From Cereibacter_A azotoformans (GTDB lineage Bacteria > Pseudomonadota > Alphaproteobacteria > Rhodobacterales > Rhodobacteraceae): a stretch of DNA of 64,000 bases. A model generated the notes under the pieces. The model saw nothing but the letters and a program-made list of their open reading frames with translations, did no database searches and was not told the origin of the DNA. The stretch lies in assembly GCF_003050905.1 (NCBI RefSeq), contig NZ_QAOT01000021.1. One strand, given 5' to 3'. Positions 16,025-24,753 of the stretch are shown piece after piece; position 1 is the first letter of the stretch; each line of letters begins with the position of its first letter. A program made the translations under genes and the position numbers.

Positions 16025-17891
16025 TGCCAAGCGCGCGCGGGCCCGGCTGAAGCGGCAAGAGCGGCTGCGCGAGAGACGGAACGCCCGGTCCGAGGTCCAT
16101 TCCGTGCCGCTCATGTCGCCGGCGCAGCGCCGGCGGTACAGGATCGCCGCCGGGCTCTGGGGGGCTGCGCTGGTCTTCTTCTGGTCCTGGTGGCTCGATC
16201 CGGCGCATTTCATCGGCTGGGGCGGCTTCCTGCTGGTGACCGTCCCGCTCCTGTGGCTGAGCGCGCTGCAGCTCTATTTCGTCCTTGTCCTGTTCCGGGC
16301 CCGTCGCCCGGCCTCGCCGGACCCCGTGCCGGGGCGCTGGCGGGTGGCCATGATCGTGACCAAGACGCCGTCCGAGCCCTTCGACGTCGTGCGGCGCACG
16401 CTCGAGGCGATGCTCGCGCAGGATTATCCGCATGACACCTGGCTTGCCGACGAGGATCCCTCGCCCGAGACCGCGGCCTGGTGCGCCGCGCACGGGGTCA
16501 GGATCTCGTGCCGCAAGGGCCGCGAGGACTACCACCGCCCGGTCTGGCCGCGCCGCACGCGCTGCAAGGAGGGCAACCTCGCCTTCTTCCACGATCACTG
16601 GGGCTACCGGGACTATGACATCGTCTCGCAGCTCGACGCCGACCATGTGCCCCAGCCGGGCTACCTGCGCGAGATCCTGCGCCCCTTCGCCGATCCTGCC
16701 GTGGGCTATGTGAGCGCCCCCAGCATCTGTTCGGCCAATGCCCGCGAGAGCTGGGCCGCCCGCACCCGTCTTCATGCCGAGGCCGCCTTTCACGGCGCGC
16801 TGCAGACGGGCTATTCCGGCGTGCTGACGCCCATGTGCATCGGCTCGCACTACGCGGTGCGCACGCGGGCGCTGAAGGAGATCGGCGGCCTTGGGCCAGA
16901 GCTGGCGGAGGATCATTCCACCTCGATGCTGATGGCCGCGGGCGGCTGGCGCGGGGTTCACGCCGTCGATGCGATCGCCTTCGGCGACGGGCCCGCCAAC
17001 GTGGCCGACCTCGCCACGCAGGAGTTCCAGTGGTCGCGCAGCCTGCTCACGCTGCTGCTGTCGCACACGCCGCGCTATCTCGGCCGGCTGCCGGGGCGGC
17101 TGCGGTTCCTGTTCGTGCTCTGCCAGCTCTGGTATCCGCTCTTCGCGCTGGTGATGCTGATGATGTATGTCGCGCCCGCGCTTGCGCTTCTGCTCGACAT
17201 CCGCTTTGCCGATGTGACCTATCCGGGCTTCATCCTCCATTCCGCGCCTGCGGTCCTGGCCCTCACGGGGCTGGCCTGGCTGCTCCGGCGCGACGGGTTC
17301 AACCGGCCGGTGGAGGCGCCCGTCATCTCGTGGGAGAAGGCGCTCTTTCCCGCGCTGCAATGGCCCTGGGTGCTGTGGGGCTGCACCATGGCGGTGCGCG
17401 ACCGCCTGACGGGCCGCTTCGTCGATTTCCGCATCACGCCCAAGGGCTCGGCCGCGAGCCGCCGGATCCCGCCGAAGATCACCGCGATCTATGTGGCGCT
17501 GGCGGCGGGCTGCGTGGTGCCCGTCTTCCTGGCCGAGGAACTCGGCCAGGCGCGCGGCTTCCTGCTGCTCGCCCTGGTGAATGCGGTCCTTTACGGCGGG
17601 CTCGTGCTGGTGATGGTCTGGCACCATCTCCGCCAGCTGGGCGCCTATTGGCGCGAACAGCTGGGGGACCTTGCGCTTCAGGGCGCTGCGGTCACCGGCT
17701 TGTTCGCGCTGATCCTGCTGGGCGGTTTCACCCGCGGGGCCGAGAGCCTGACGGCGCTGGCCTTCGGCCTCGAGCCGCTTCAGATCACGCGTGTCGAATA
17801 TGTCGTCTCCGGCGCCGGAAGCGGCATCCAGCCCAGGATGCACTTCCGCTTCGCGCCGGCGTGGAAATCGAGCCCGTTACTCGGGGGCTGA
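16008..17891 (+). CDS. Membrane-bound family 2 glycosyltransferase (cellulose-synthase-like)
   Basis: 627 residues from the ATG at 16008 (MSKRHDAKRARARLK), overlapping galE by 17 bases; longer forms would run through galE. A basic N-terminus and two membrane segments (about 40-90) precede the catalytic domain, which has VTKTPSEPFDVVRRTLEAM, DEDPSPE, the DxD in QLDADHVP and the EDHSTSM acid motif. QEFQWSRSL stands where BcsA-type synthases have Q(Q/R)xRW, so the arginine is shifted or replaced. At least four further membrane helices follow. It probably polymerises and extrudes a beta-linked polysaccharide. The product cannot be told from sequence. Confidence 0.85.
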   Translation: MSKRHDAKRARARLKRQERLRERRNARSEVHSVPLMSPAQRRRYRIAAGLWGAALVFFWSWWLDPAHFIGWGGFLLVTVPLLWLSALQLYFVLVLFRARRPASPDPVPGRWRVAMIVTKTPSEPFDVVRRTLEAMLAQDYPHDTWLADEDPSPETAAWCAAHGVRISCRKGREDYHRPVWPRRTRCKEGNLAFFHDHWGYRDYDIVSQLDADHVPQPGYLREILRPFADPAVGYVSAPSICSANARESWAARTRLHAEAAFHGALQTGYSGVLTPMCIGSHYAVRTRALKEIGGLGPELAEDHSTSMLMAAGGWRGVHAVDAIAFGDGPANVADLATQEFQWSRSLLTLLLSHTPRYLGRLPGRLRFLFVLCQLWYPLFALVMLMMYVAPALALLLDIRFADVTYPGFILHSAPAVLALTGLAWLLRRDGFNRPVEAPVISWEKALFPALQWPWVLWGCTMAVRDRLTGRFVDFRITPKGSAASRRIPPKITAIYVALAAGCVVPVFLAEELGQARGFLLLALVNAVLYGGLVLVMVWHHLRQLGAYWREQLGDLALQGAAVTGLFALILLGGFTRGAESLTALAFGLEPLQITRVEYVVSGAGSGIQPRMHFRFAPAWKSSPLLGG

Positions 17892-17894
17892 GGT

Positions 17895-18818
17895 ATGAGG
17901 AGCAAGATCATGGTGCTGACCGGAAGTCCGAAGATGCGGAAGACGGCCGCGGCACTCGTCGCTGCGGTCGGCCTGTGCGGTGCGGGTGTGGGCGGCGCGC
18001 TTGCGGCGCCCCCGGGAACGCTGCCCTACGGGGCCTACGATCCCGGCGGCGATTATCGCAACGACAGGGATCTGGTGATCGAACATCTCTTCCTGCCGTG
18101 GGAGGACGTCTATCTGCCCTCGCTGGTGGATGCCGACGCCTATGCGCGTCAGCGCAACCGCGCGCTCATGGTGACGCTGGAGCCCTGGACCTGGACCCGG
18201 TCCGAGCGGAACACGGCAGAGGCGCTGCGCGACGGCATCCGCCGCGGATCCTATGACGCCAACATGAAGGCGGTCTGCGACGTGCTGGCCGTGCTCCAGA
18301 GCCCTGTGACGCTGCGATGGGCGCACGAGATGGAGAACTCGGCCGGACAGTTCATCTGGTCGGGCTGGAACCCGCAGGACTACATCGAGGCCTTCCGGCG
18401 CATGACATCGCTTTGCCGCGAGGCGGCGCCCGGGGTGCGCATCATGTGGTCACCGGCCGGAGAGGAGGGGCTCGAAGCCTACTATCCCGGCGACGAGTTC
18501 GTGGATCTGGTCGGGATCTCGGTCTTCGGCCTGCAGGCCTACGACCGGTTCGAGGTGAACCGGGACCGCAGCTTCGTCGATGTCATGGGCCCCCGCTACC
18601 AGCGCGCGGCGCAGTTCGGCAAGCCGGTCGTCGTGGCGGAACTCGGCGTGTCGGGAAGCGCGGATTATGTGGCCTCCTGGGAGAATGCCGTGCGCCAGCC
18701 GGGCCCGGGCTATTCCGACCTCGTCGGCGTCGTCTATTTCGATCAGAAGGAGGTCTATGCCTGGCCGAACGGCTTCGGCCTGCCGGACTGGCGGCTCGAT
18801 TTCCGCGTGACCGACTGA
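17895..18818 (+). CDS. Secreted GH26-like glycoside hydrolase
   Basis: 307 residues with a signal peptide (hydrophobic stretch about 18-37, cleavage near ALAAPP). A clan GH-A hydrolase of beta-mannanase type: the acid/base is Glu145 in TLRWAHEMENSAGQF and the nucleophile Glu249 in VVVAELGVSG, with aromatic residues (TLEPWTW, WSGWNPQDYI) lining the cleft. It starts three bases after the glycosyltransferase stop. Synthase operons often include a periplasmic hydrolase that trims or releases the polymer, the likely job here. Confidence 0.82.
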   Translation: MRSKIMVLTGSPKMRKTAAALVAAVGLCGAGVGGALAAPPGTLPYGAYDPGGDYRNDRDLVIEHLFLPWEDVYLPSLVDADAYARQRNRALMVTLEPWTWTRSERNTAEALRDGIRRGSYDANMKAVCDVLAVLQSPVTLRWAHEMENSAGQFIWSGWNPQDYIEAFRRMTSLCREAAPGVRIMWSPAGEEGLEAYYPGDEFVDLVGISVFGLQAYDRFEVNRDRSFVDVMGPRYQRAAQFGKPVVVAELGVSGSADYVASWENAVRQPGPGYSDLVGVVYFDQKEVYAWPNGFGLPDWRLDFRVTD

Positions 18819-18936
18819 CCCTGAAAACCTGAGTCGGAGGGGGTGCGCCCCTCCAAACGGGTGCCATCTTTCGAGGGATCCTGCCCGAAAGAGGCCATTT
18901 TCGGGCCCATCTGCTGGCGTGATCCCTCGCCAGAAC

Positions 18937-18960
18937 TGCCGGTAGTGTTTGTTACCGGCA
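18937..18960. promoter_or_regulatory. Inverted repeat upstream of a small secreted-protein gene
   Basis: TGCCGGTA at 18937-18944 and TACCGGCA at 18953-18960 form a perfect 8-base dyad with an 8-base spacer, about 80 bases before the next start codon. The size and symmetry fit a dimeric regulator site (LuxR- or TetR-like). There is no U-tract to suggest a terminator. Confidence 0.4.
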
Positions 18961-19038
18961 TGAATGATGTGGGTTGTGGGGGATGCCATCGGCTCAACCC
19001 GCCCCATTTCCTTCGTGTCCAGCGAAGGAGATCAGACC

Positions 19039-19323
19039 ATGGTACCCGCTCGCGGTTTTCTCGTTGCTTTCGGCGTGGCGCTCGTTCTTGGCGCCCCGCA
19101 GGCCACCTTGGCGTCCAACGACACCACCAGAAACAGCCAGCCTGTGCGCGGCGTCGTCCAGACGCGCACGGCCGGCACGTTCGACTGGCTCTCCAGGCCG
19201 GCCGTCGTGGTCCGCGCCTCGTCCGAGGCCCCCGCGACCCGTGTCCGACGCCAGATCGGCCGCGGCTCGTGGATCTGCTCTCCGGCAGGCTTCGGCCGCG
19301 GCTCGACCTGCTACGCGAACTGA
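19039..19323 (+). CDS. Small secreted hypothetical protein
   Basis: 94 residues from the ATG at 19039, preceded by a strong GAAGGAGAT site. Signal peptide MVPARGFLVAFGVALVLGAP is followed by a short polar mature region ending in GRGSWICSPAGFGRGSTCY plus two residues, with two cysteines that could form one disulfide. No enzymatic domain is recognised. It stands alone between the polysaccharide and valine operons. Confidence 0.7.
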   Translation: MVPARGFLVAFGVALVLGAPQATLASNDTTRNSQPVRGVVQTRTAGTFDWLSRPAVVVRASSEAPATRVRRQIGRGSWICSPAGFGRGSTCYAN

Positions 19324-19424
19324 GGCGTGCCCCCTGCCGGCGCGAAATGACGTAGCGTCCCGCTCGCTTTACAGTCCCGCGGCGGCTGCTCTAACCTCGC
19401 CGCCGGGACAGGAGGGGAGGCAGC

Positions 19425-20564
19425 ATGGATTTCGCGCTGAGCGAGGAGCAACAGGCGATCTTCGACATGGCGCGCGAGTTTGGCGCGGCAGAGATCGCGC
19501 CCAACGCGCGGGCCTGGGAGGAGGCGGGAACCATCCCGCGGGCGCTCTGGCCCAAGGTGGCCGAGCTTGGGCTCGGCGGGATCTATGTCTCGGAAGAGCA
19601 TGGCGGATCGGGCCTCGGCCGGCTCGATGCGACGCTCGTCTTCGAGGCGCTGGCGATGGCCTGCCCGTCGGTGGCGGCCTTCCTGTCGATCCACAACATG
19701 TGCGGCGGCATGATCGACCGCTACGGCTCGGAGGCGCTGAAGGCGCGCTGGCTGCCGGGGATGTGCAACCTGACGACGCTCGTCTCCTACTGCCTGACCG
19801 AACCCGGCGCAGGGTCGGACGCCGCCGCCCTGCGAACGCGGGCAGTGGCCGGCCCTGAAGGCTACCGCCTGAGCGGGACCAAGGCCTTCATTTCGGGCGG
19901 CGGCTATTCGGATGCCTACCTCACCATGTGCCGCACCGGCGCCGAGGGTCCCAAGGGCATCTCGACACTGCTCGTTCCGGCCGGGACACCGGGCCTGAGC
20001 TTTGGCGGGCTCGAGGACAAGATGGGCTGGCGCGCGCAGGAGACGCGGCAGGTCCAGTTCGACGACTGCGCCGTGCCGGCGGAAAATCTGGTGGGTGAGG
20101 AGGGACGCGGCTTCAGCTATGCGATGGCCGGCCTCGATGGCGGGCGGCTCAACATCGCGGCCACCGCGCTGGGGGGGGCGCAGGCGGCCTTCGACGCGAC
20201 CCTGTCCTACATGAGCGAACGGCGAGCCTTCGGCCGGCGCCTCGACGAGTTCCAGGCGCTGCAGTTCCGCCTTGCCGAGATGGAGGTCAAGCTGCAGCAG
20301 GCGCGCATCTTCCTGCGGCAGGCGGCGTGGAAGCTCGACCAGGGCGCGCCCGACGCCACCCGGTTCTGCGCGATGGCGAAGCTGTCGGTGACCGACGCCG
20401 CCTTCGAGGTGGCGAACCAGTGCCTCCAGCTGCACGGCGGCTACGGCTACCTCGCCGATTACGGGATCGAGAAGATCGTGCGCGACCTGCGGGTGCATCA
20501 GATCCTCGAGGGCACCAATGAGATCATGCGGGTGATCATCGCCCGGTCCCTGGGTACGGCATGA
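19425..20564 (+). CDS. Acyl-CoA dehydrogenase, probably isobutyryl-CoA dehydrogenase
   Basis: 379 residues. Family signatures include SYCLTEPGAGSDAAAL, the GTKAFISGGG flavin-binding segment, QLHGGYGYLADYGIEK and the catalytic Glu362 in QILEGTNEIMR. It oxidises a branched short-chain acyl-CoA with FAD and passes electrons to ETF. Specificity for isobutyryl-CoA (valine pathway) is inferred from the two following genes. The stop overlaps the next start by four bases. Confidence 0.88.
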   Translation: MDFALSEEQQAIFDMAREFGAAEIAPNARAWEEAGTIPRALWPKVAELGLGGIYVSEEHGGSGLGRLDATLVFEALAMACPSVAAFLSIHNMCGGMIDRYGSEALKARWLPGMCNLTTLVSYCLTEPGAGSDAAALRTRAVAGPEGYRLSGTKAFISGGGYSDAYLTMCRTGAEGPKGISTLLVPAGTPGLSFGGLEDKMGWRAQETRQVQFDDCAVPAENLVGEEGRGFSYAMAGLDGGRLNIAATALGGAQAAFDATLSYMSERRAFGRRLDEFQALQFRLAEMEVKLQQARIFLRQAAWKLDQGAPDATRFCAMAKLSVTDAAFEVANQCLQLHGGYGYLADYGIEKIVRDLRVHQILEGTNEIMRVIIARSLGTA

Positions 20565-21595
20565 GCGACGTGCTGATCCGCAAGGCCGGACGCGCGGGCC
20601 GCATCACACTGAACCGTCCGGCGGCGCTGAATGCGCTGAGCTACGACATGTGTCTTGGGATCGACGCGGCGCTGCGCGACTGGGCGCAGGACCCGGAGAT
20701 CGACCGGGTGGTGATGGATGCCAATGGGCCGCGAGCCTTCTGCGCGGGGGGCGACATCGCCGAGCTTCACGCCCGTGGCACCGCGGGGGATCATGCCTTC
20801 GGGCAGGGCTTCTGGCGCGACGAATACCGGATGAACGCGCGGATCGCGGAATATCCGAAGCCGGTGGTGAGTCTTATGCAGGGGTTCACCATGGGCGGCG
20901 GCGTGGGGCTCGGTTGCCATGCGAGCCATCGGATCGTGGGCGAAAGCAGCCAGATCGCGATGCCGGAATGCGCCATCGGCCTCGTGCCGGACGTCGGCGG
21001 CACGCATCTTCTGGCCCATGCGCCCGGAAGGGTCGGGGTGTGGCTCGGTCTCACCGGCAGCCGCATGGGGCCCGGCGACGCGATCCGCGCGGGCTTTGCC
21101 GACCATTTCGTGCCCGAAGCCGAGTGGCCGGAGTTGATCGCCCGTCTGGAATCCGGAACGGAAGCGATCCCCGCGCACGAGCCGCCCGCAGGCCGCCTGC
21201 CGGAGGCGCAGGCGGAGATCGACCGCCTGTTCGAGGGCTTCGCGCTTGCGGATATCATCGGCCGTCTGGAGCAGGCCGGAACCGGACTTGCGGAGGAGGC
21301 GCTCAAGGCGATCCGGCGCAGTTCGCCCCTCGCGATGGCGGTGACGCTCGAGATCCTGCGCCGGCTGGGGCCCCAGCCGACGATCCGGCAGGCGCTCGCT
21401 CTGGAATATCGTTTCACCTGGCGCGCGCAGGGGCAGGCGGACTTTCTGGAGGGGATCCGCGCGGCGATCATCGACAAGGACCGCTCGCCGCGCTGGCGTC
21501 ACGATCATGCGGCGGCCGTGCGCCCGGACGAGGTCGCGGCCCTGCTCGAGCCGCTCGGCCCGCACGCCCTGACCTTCGAGGAGGAGAGAACATGA
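20561..21595 (+). CDS. 3-hydroxyisobutyryl-CoA hydrolase (enoyl-CoA hydratase superfamily)
   Basis: 344 residues, the length of HIBCH proteins rather than of true enoyl-CoA hydratases (about 260). The oxyanion-hole segments are AFCAGGDIAELH and FTMGGGVGLG, and the catalytic region MPECAIGLVPDVGGTHLL is diagnostic of the hydrolase branch. It releases 3-hydroxyisobutyrate from its CoA ester, the substrate of the next enzyme in the operon. Coupled to both neighbours by four-base overlaps. Confidence 0.9.
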   Translation: MSDVLIRKAGRAGRITLNRPAALNALSYDMCLGIDAALRDWAQDPEIDRVVMDANGPRAFCAGGDIAELHARGTAGDHAFGQGFWRDEYRMNARIAEYPKPVVSLMQGFTMGGGVGLGCHASHRIVGESSQIAMPECAIGLVPDVGGTHLLAHAPGRVGVWLGLTGSRMGPGDAIRAGFADHFVPEAEWPELIARLESGTEAIPAHEPPAGRLPEAQAEIDRLFEGFALADIIGRLEQAGTGLAEEALKAIRRSSPLAMAVTLEILRRLGPQPTIRQALALEYRFTWRAQGQADFLEGIRAAIIDKDRSPRWRHDHAAAVRPDEVAALLEPLGPHALTFEEERT

Positions 21596-22464
21596 AAATC
21601 GCATTCATCGGGCTGGGCAACATGGGCGCGCCGATGGCCCGCAACCTGGCCGCCGCCGGGCACAAGGTCACGGGATTCGATACGGCGGCGCCTGCGCCCG
21701 AGGGCGTGACGATGGCCCCCTCGGCCGCCGATGCGGCGGCGGGCGCCGAGGTGGTCTTCACCATGCTGCCGAACGGCCAGATCCTCCGCACCGTCGCCGA
21801 TGAGCTGGTGCCGGCGATGGCCGCGGGCGCCGTTCTCTGCGACTGCTCGACCGTCGATGTCCAAAGCGCCCGCGAAGTGGCGGCGCAGGCCGAGGCGGCC
21901 GGGCTTGGCGCGCTCGATGCGCCGGTGTCGGGCGGCGTCGGCGGGGCTGCGGCGGGCACGCTGACCTTCATGGTGGGCGGCAGCGACGCGGCCTTCGTCA
22001 CCGTGCGGCCCCTGTTCGAGATCATGGGCCAGAAGGCCGTCCATTGCGGCGGGCCGGGCGCGGGGCAGGCGGCCAAGATCTGCAACAACATGATCCTCGG
22101 CGTGACCATGATCGCCACCTGCGAAGCCTTTGCGCTGGCCGACAAGCTGGGGCTCGACCGGCAGAAGATGTTCGATGTGGTCTCGACCTCGTCGGGCTAC
22201 AGCTGGTCGATGAACGCCTACTGCCCGGCCCCCGGCGTCGGTCCGCAGAGCCCGGCGGACAACGGCTACAAGCCCGGATTCGCGGCCGAGCTGATGCTGA
22301 AGGACCTGCGCCTGTCGCAGCAGGCCGCCGAAGGCGCGGATGCCGACACGCCGATGGGCCGCCTCGCGGCCGATCTCTATGCCCGCTTCGTCGAGGAGGA
22401 GGGCGGGCGAGGGCGGGACTTCTCGGCCATGCTGCCCCGGTTCGAGGGCCGCGGGCGGAGCTGA
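21592..22464 (+). CDS. mmsB: 3-hydroxyisobutyrate dehydrogenase
   Basis: 290 residues. The N-terminal Rossmann segment FIGLGNMGAPMARNLA, the DAPVSGGVGGAAAGTL substrate loop, and GPGAGQAAKICNNMILG with the catalytic lysine are the classic beta-hydroxyacid dehydrogenase signatures. It oxidises 3-hydroxyisobutyrate to methylmalonate semialdehyde with NAD. The semialdehyde would be processed by MmsA, whose gene lies 30 kb away in this window. Confidence 0.92.
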   Translation: MKIAFIGLGNMGAPMARNLAAAGHKVTGFDTAAPAPEGVTMAPSAADAAAGAEVVFTMLPNGQILRTVADELVPAMAAGAVLCDCSTVDVQSAREVAAQAEAAGLGALDAPVSGGVGGAAAGTLTFMVGGSDAAFVTVRPLFEIMGQKAVHCGGPGAGQAAKICNNMILGVTMIATCEAFALADKLGLDRQKMFDVVSTSSGYSWSMNAYCPAPGVGPQSPADNGYKPGFAAELMLKDLRLSQQAAEGADADTPMGRLAADLYARFVEEEGGRGRDFSAMLPRFEGRGRS

Positions 22465-22651
22465 CGCCCGAGCGACCGCAGCCGTCGGGGGCGCGCCTGC
22501 GCCCCTGACGGGATCCGGTCACGGGCGCGTGCACCCGCGCGCGACCGATGATCCAACTTCTGCCGATCCCGTATCAGTGACAGGCTCATCCAACGGCGGC
22601 CGGGAACCTCGGGGCCCTGTCAGCATTGAGGGTCAAAGGCAGGTGACAAAC

Positions 22652-23329
22652 ATGATTTTCGTTCTCGCTCCCTCCACCACCTTCAATCGCAGAACCCTCA
22701 AGGCGCGCCGCTTTCCGGGTCGCTTCGCCGAGCCGCAGCGGCCTCTTCCGCGCCGGCTGATGCTCTCGACCGCCTTCTGGCGGATGGCGGCCGAGTCGGC
22801 CATGCTCCGCAACGGGGCCGTCGTCGCGCCCATTCCGGCGGCGGTGCTGGTCGCGCCCGATCTCGTCACGGCGTCGCTCGCCCTGTCGCCGATCCTGCTC
22901 TTCCTTCTGCTCTTTGCCGAGGGGCATCTCGTGCCCGTCCGCCCCCGGACCGGCGACGAGGACGAGGTGGCGCGCGTGCTCGATCTGTTGCGGCTGCGGG
23001 GCCGCAGCGTGCTTACCCGGATCGCGGCCGAGCGCGGCATCCTGAAGGGCCGGCTCACGCTGGTGATCGAGCAATCCACGCTCGCCCGTCTGCCCCCGAT
23101 CACGCTGGTCTCGATCCAGAGCTCGGCCGACGGGCGCGTGCTGGACCTGAGCGCCGAGGAACAGCAGATGGTACGTGAAACGCTTTTTACAGACGGGCTC
23201 GCGGAATCGGCGCTTCTCCGCGTCAACCTGGTCGAGAAGAAGCCCATGCGTGAGGTGTCGCTCGAGGCGCACAGCGTTTCGGCCCACTCGCGGCTTGCGG
23301 CGATGGCCCGGACGGTCGCCAAAGCCTGA
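22652..23329 (+). CDS. Hypothetical protein with one membrane region
   Basis: 225 residues from the ATG at 22652; the frame runs open further upstream through the mmsB end, but this start has AGGTG nearby and restores a sensible N-terminus. A basic N-terminal 60 residues is followed by a hydrophobic segment at about 60-90 (AAVLVAPDLVTASLALSPI, then LLFLLLFAEG). The C-terminal 130 residues are soluble, with RGRSVLTRIAAERGI and LSAEEQQMVRETLF. No family is recognised. It ends in a good terminator, so it is a single-gene unit. Confidence 0.6.
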   Translation: MIFVLAPSTTFNRRTLKARRFPGRFAEPQRPLPRRLMLSTAFWRMAAESAMLRNGAVVAPIPAAVLVAPDLVTASLALSPILLFLLLFAEGHLVPVRPRTGDEDEVARVLDLLRLRGRSVLTRIAAERGILKGRLTLVIEQSTLARLPPITLVSIQSSADGRVLDLSAEEQQMVRETLFTDGLAESALLRVNLVEKKPMREVSLEAHSVSAHSRLAAMARTVAKA

Positions 23330-23351
23330 CTGTCGGACCACCTGCCTGAAG

Positions 23352-23376
23352 GCGCCCGCGAAACGGGCGCTTTTTT
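23352..23376 (+). terminator. Rho-independent terminator
   Basis: Stem GCGCCCG 23352-23358 / CGGGCGC 23364-23370 with loop CGAAA, followed directly by TTTTTT. It ends the hypothetical gene before the convergent VWA gene. Confidence 0.85.
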
Positions 23377-23442
23377 CATGGAAGAATCCAGGACCGGCAA
23401 GGGCCGGTCCTGGATCGGGTCCGTATCAAGGGGGCAAGCCTG

Positions 23443-24753
23443 TCAGCGGGCGAGGCTGATCACCCGGCCGAAGGGCGGTTCGGGCGCATCATCCTGCGGC
23501 ACGGCCCAGATCACCGGCACCTTCGGGGCGGGCCCGCAGGGGCCATCGAGATCGGTCAGCATCACGATCACCGACGGGTCGAGTTCCAGCGCGCTCTGGA
23601 TCACAGGGCGGAAGTCCGTGCCACCACCCCGCGCGAAACTCACCCGCTGGATCTCGCTTTCCCAAGCCATGCCCTGCATCTTCGTGTGGCCGCTCACCAC
23701 GGTGTCGAAGGCCAGCACATGAACCTCAGCCCCGGTGCGGCGCCCGATCCCGGCCACCTGTGCGGCAAAGAGCGAGAGGCGGGCGTCGTCGATCGAGGTG
23801 GAGGTGTCCACGCCGATCGCGACGCGGATGCGGTTGCGTTCGGGGCGACGCGAGGGCTGGAAGGGCGGCTGATACCGTCCCTCGGCGCGGGCGACGCTGT
23901 CGGCGGCGAGCCAACGGCGGGCAGGCACGCCCCAGTCGGGCCGCGGTACCTGCGTCACCGCCTTCGAGATCATCCGGCGCAGCAGCCGCTCCCAGTGGGG
24001 AAGGCCCACCTGCGGCAAGTCGAGGAGTTTGTGCGACAGGGTGCCGATGCCGCGGCCGGCCGAGCGTCCGGCCTCCATCGCGCGCGTGATGCGGTCCTGC
24101 CAGTCCGAGGCATCGGGACATTCATCCTCGTCGCCCTCGACCGGGCCGGGGCAGGGCTCCAGATCGGCGTCAAAGCCCTTCTGGCGGGCAAACTCCTTCG
24201 CCGCCTCGGCGGCGTCCGGGCGGGCGTTCTCACTGTCGTCCGATCCCTTGCCCTTGCCGTCGCCGCCCCCCTTGCCCTTGCCGGCGCGCGAGGAGTCGGA
24301 CTGCAACCGGATGTAGAGCCCCTCGGCATCCCACTGACAGGTCCGCGTCTCTTCCGGCAGGGCCGCCTTCAGCAGATCCGGCAGCAGGATGGCGGGGCGG
24401 GGAATGCAATGGCCGGCCTCGACCAGCGTCTGGTTGAGGATCGCGTCGCAGGCGATGTTGAACAGCTCGTCGTCATAACGATCGCCGAAGCGCGAGCGCA
24501 TCTCCTGCGCGCGCGGGCCGTGGCGAAGCGCCAGATGCAGCACCTGATGCCCGGCAAGCCCCACCTGTTCGTGGGGCGCCAGATCCTCGAACCCACGTCC
24601 GTAGAAGATCGACCGGCCGTCGGTCCAGGCCGCCTGCGCACGTTCGTCGCTGTCGCGGTGGGGGCACCACAGCGCCAGCGCCCCCAGGGCCGGATCCTCT
24701 TCCGACAGCCGTCGCAGCGCCGCCCCGGCGCGCCGGGAATGGCGCGCGCTCAT
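23443..24753 (-). CDS. VWA-like / DUF2201 protein partnered with MoxR ATPase
   Basis: 436 residues from the ATG at 24753, which overlaps the stop of the upstream ATPase gene (ATGA). The N-terminal DUF2201 putative-metallopeptidase domain carries HQVLHLALRH at 69-78, where an HExxH-type site has Gln in place of the catalytic Glu. A low-complexity Gly/Lys/Asp linker (KGKGGGDGKGKG) follows. The C-terminal VWA-like domain has the MIDAS-like DTSTS in VAIGVDTSTSIDD and VIVMLTDLDG. MoxR/VWA pairs act as chaperones that insert metals or assemble complexes; the client here is unknown. Confidence 0.85.
   Translation of the reverse strand: MSARHSRRAGAALRRLSEEDPALGALALWCPHRDSDERAQAAWTDGRSIFYGRGFEDLAPHEQVGLAGHQVLHLALRHGPRAQEMRSRFGDRYDDELFNIACDAILNQTLVEAGHCIPRPAILLPDLLKAALPEETRTCQWDAEGLYIRLQSDSSRAGKGKGGGDGKGKGSDDSENARPDAAEAAKEFARQKGFDADLEPCPGPVEGDEDECPDASDWQDRITRAMEAGRSAGRGIGTLSHKLLDLPQVGLPHWERLLRRMISKAVTQVPRPDWGVPARRWLAADSVARAEGRYQPPFQPSRRPERNRIRVAIGVDTSTSIDDARLSLFAAQVAGIGRRTGAEVHVLAFDTVVSGHTKMQGMAWESEIQRVSFARGGGTDFRPVIQSALELDPSVIVMLTDLDGPCGPAPKVPVIWAVPQDDAPEPPFGRVISLAR

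Noticed and set aside
15537..17843. Very long minus-strand open frame (over 700 codons) across galE and the glycosyltransferase
   Set aside because: Antisense shadow in GC-rich sequence; Arg/Gly/Pro-rich low-quality protein, no motifs, while the plus strand encodes clear families.
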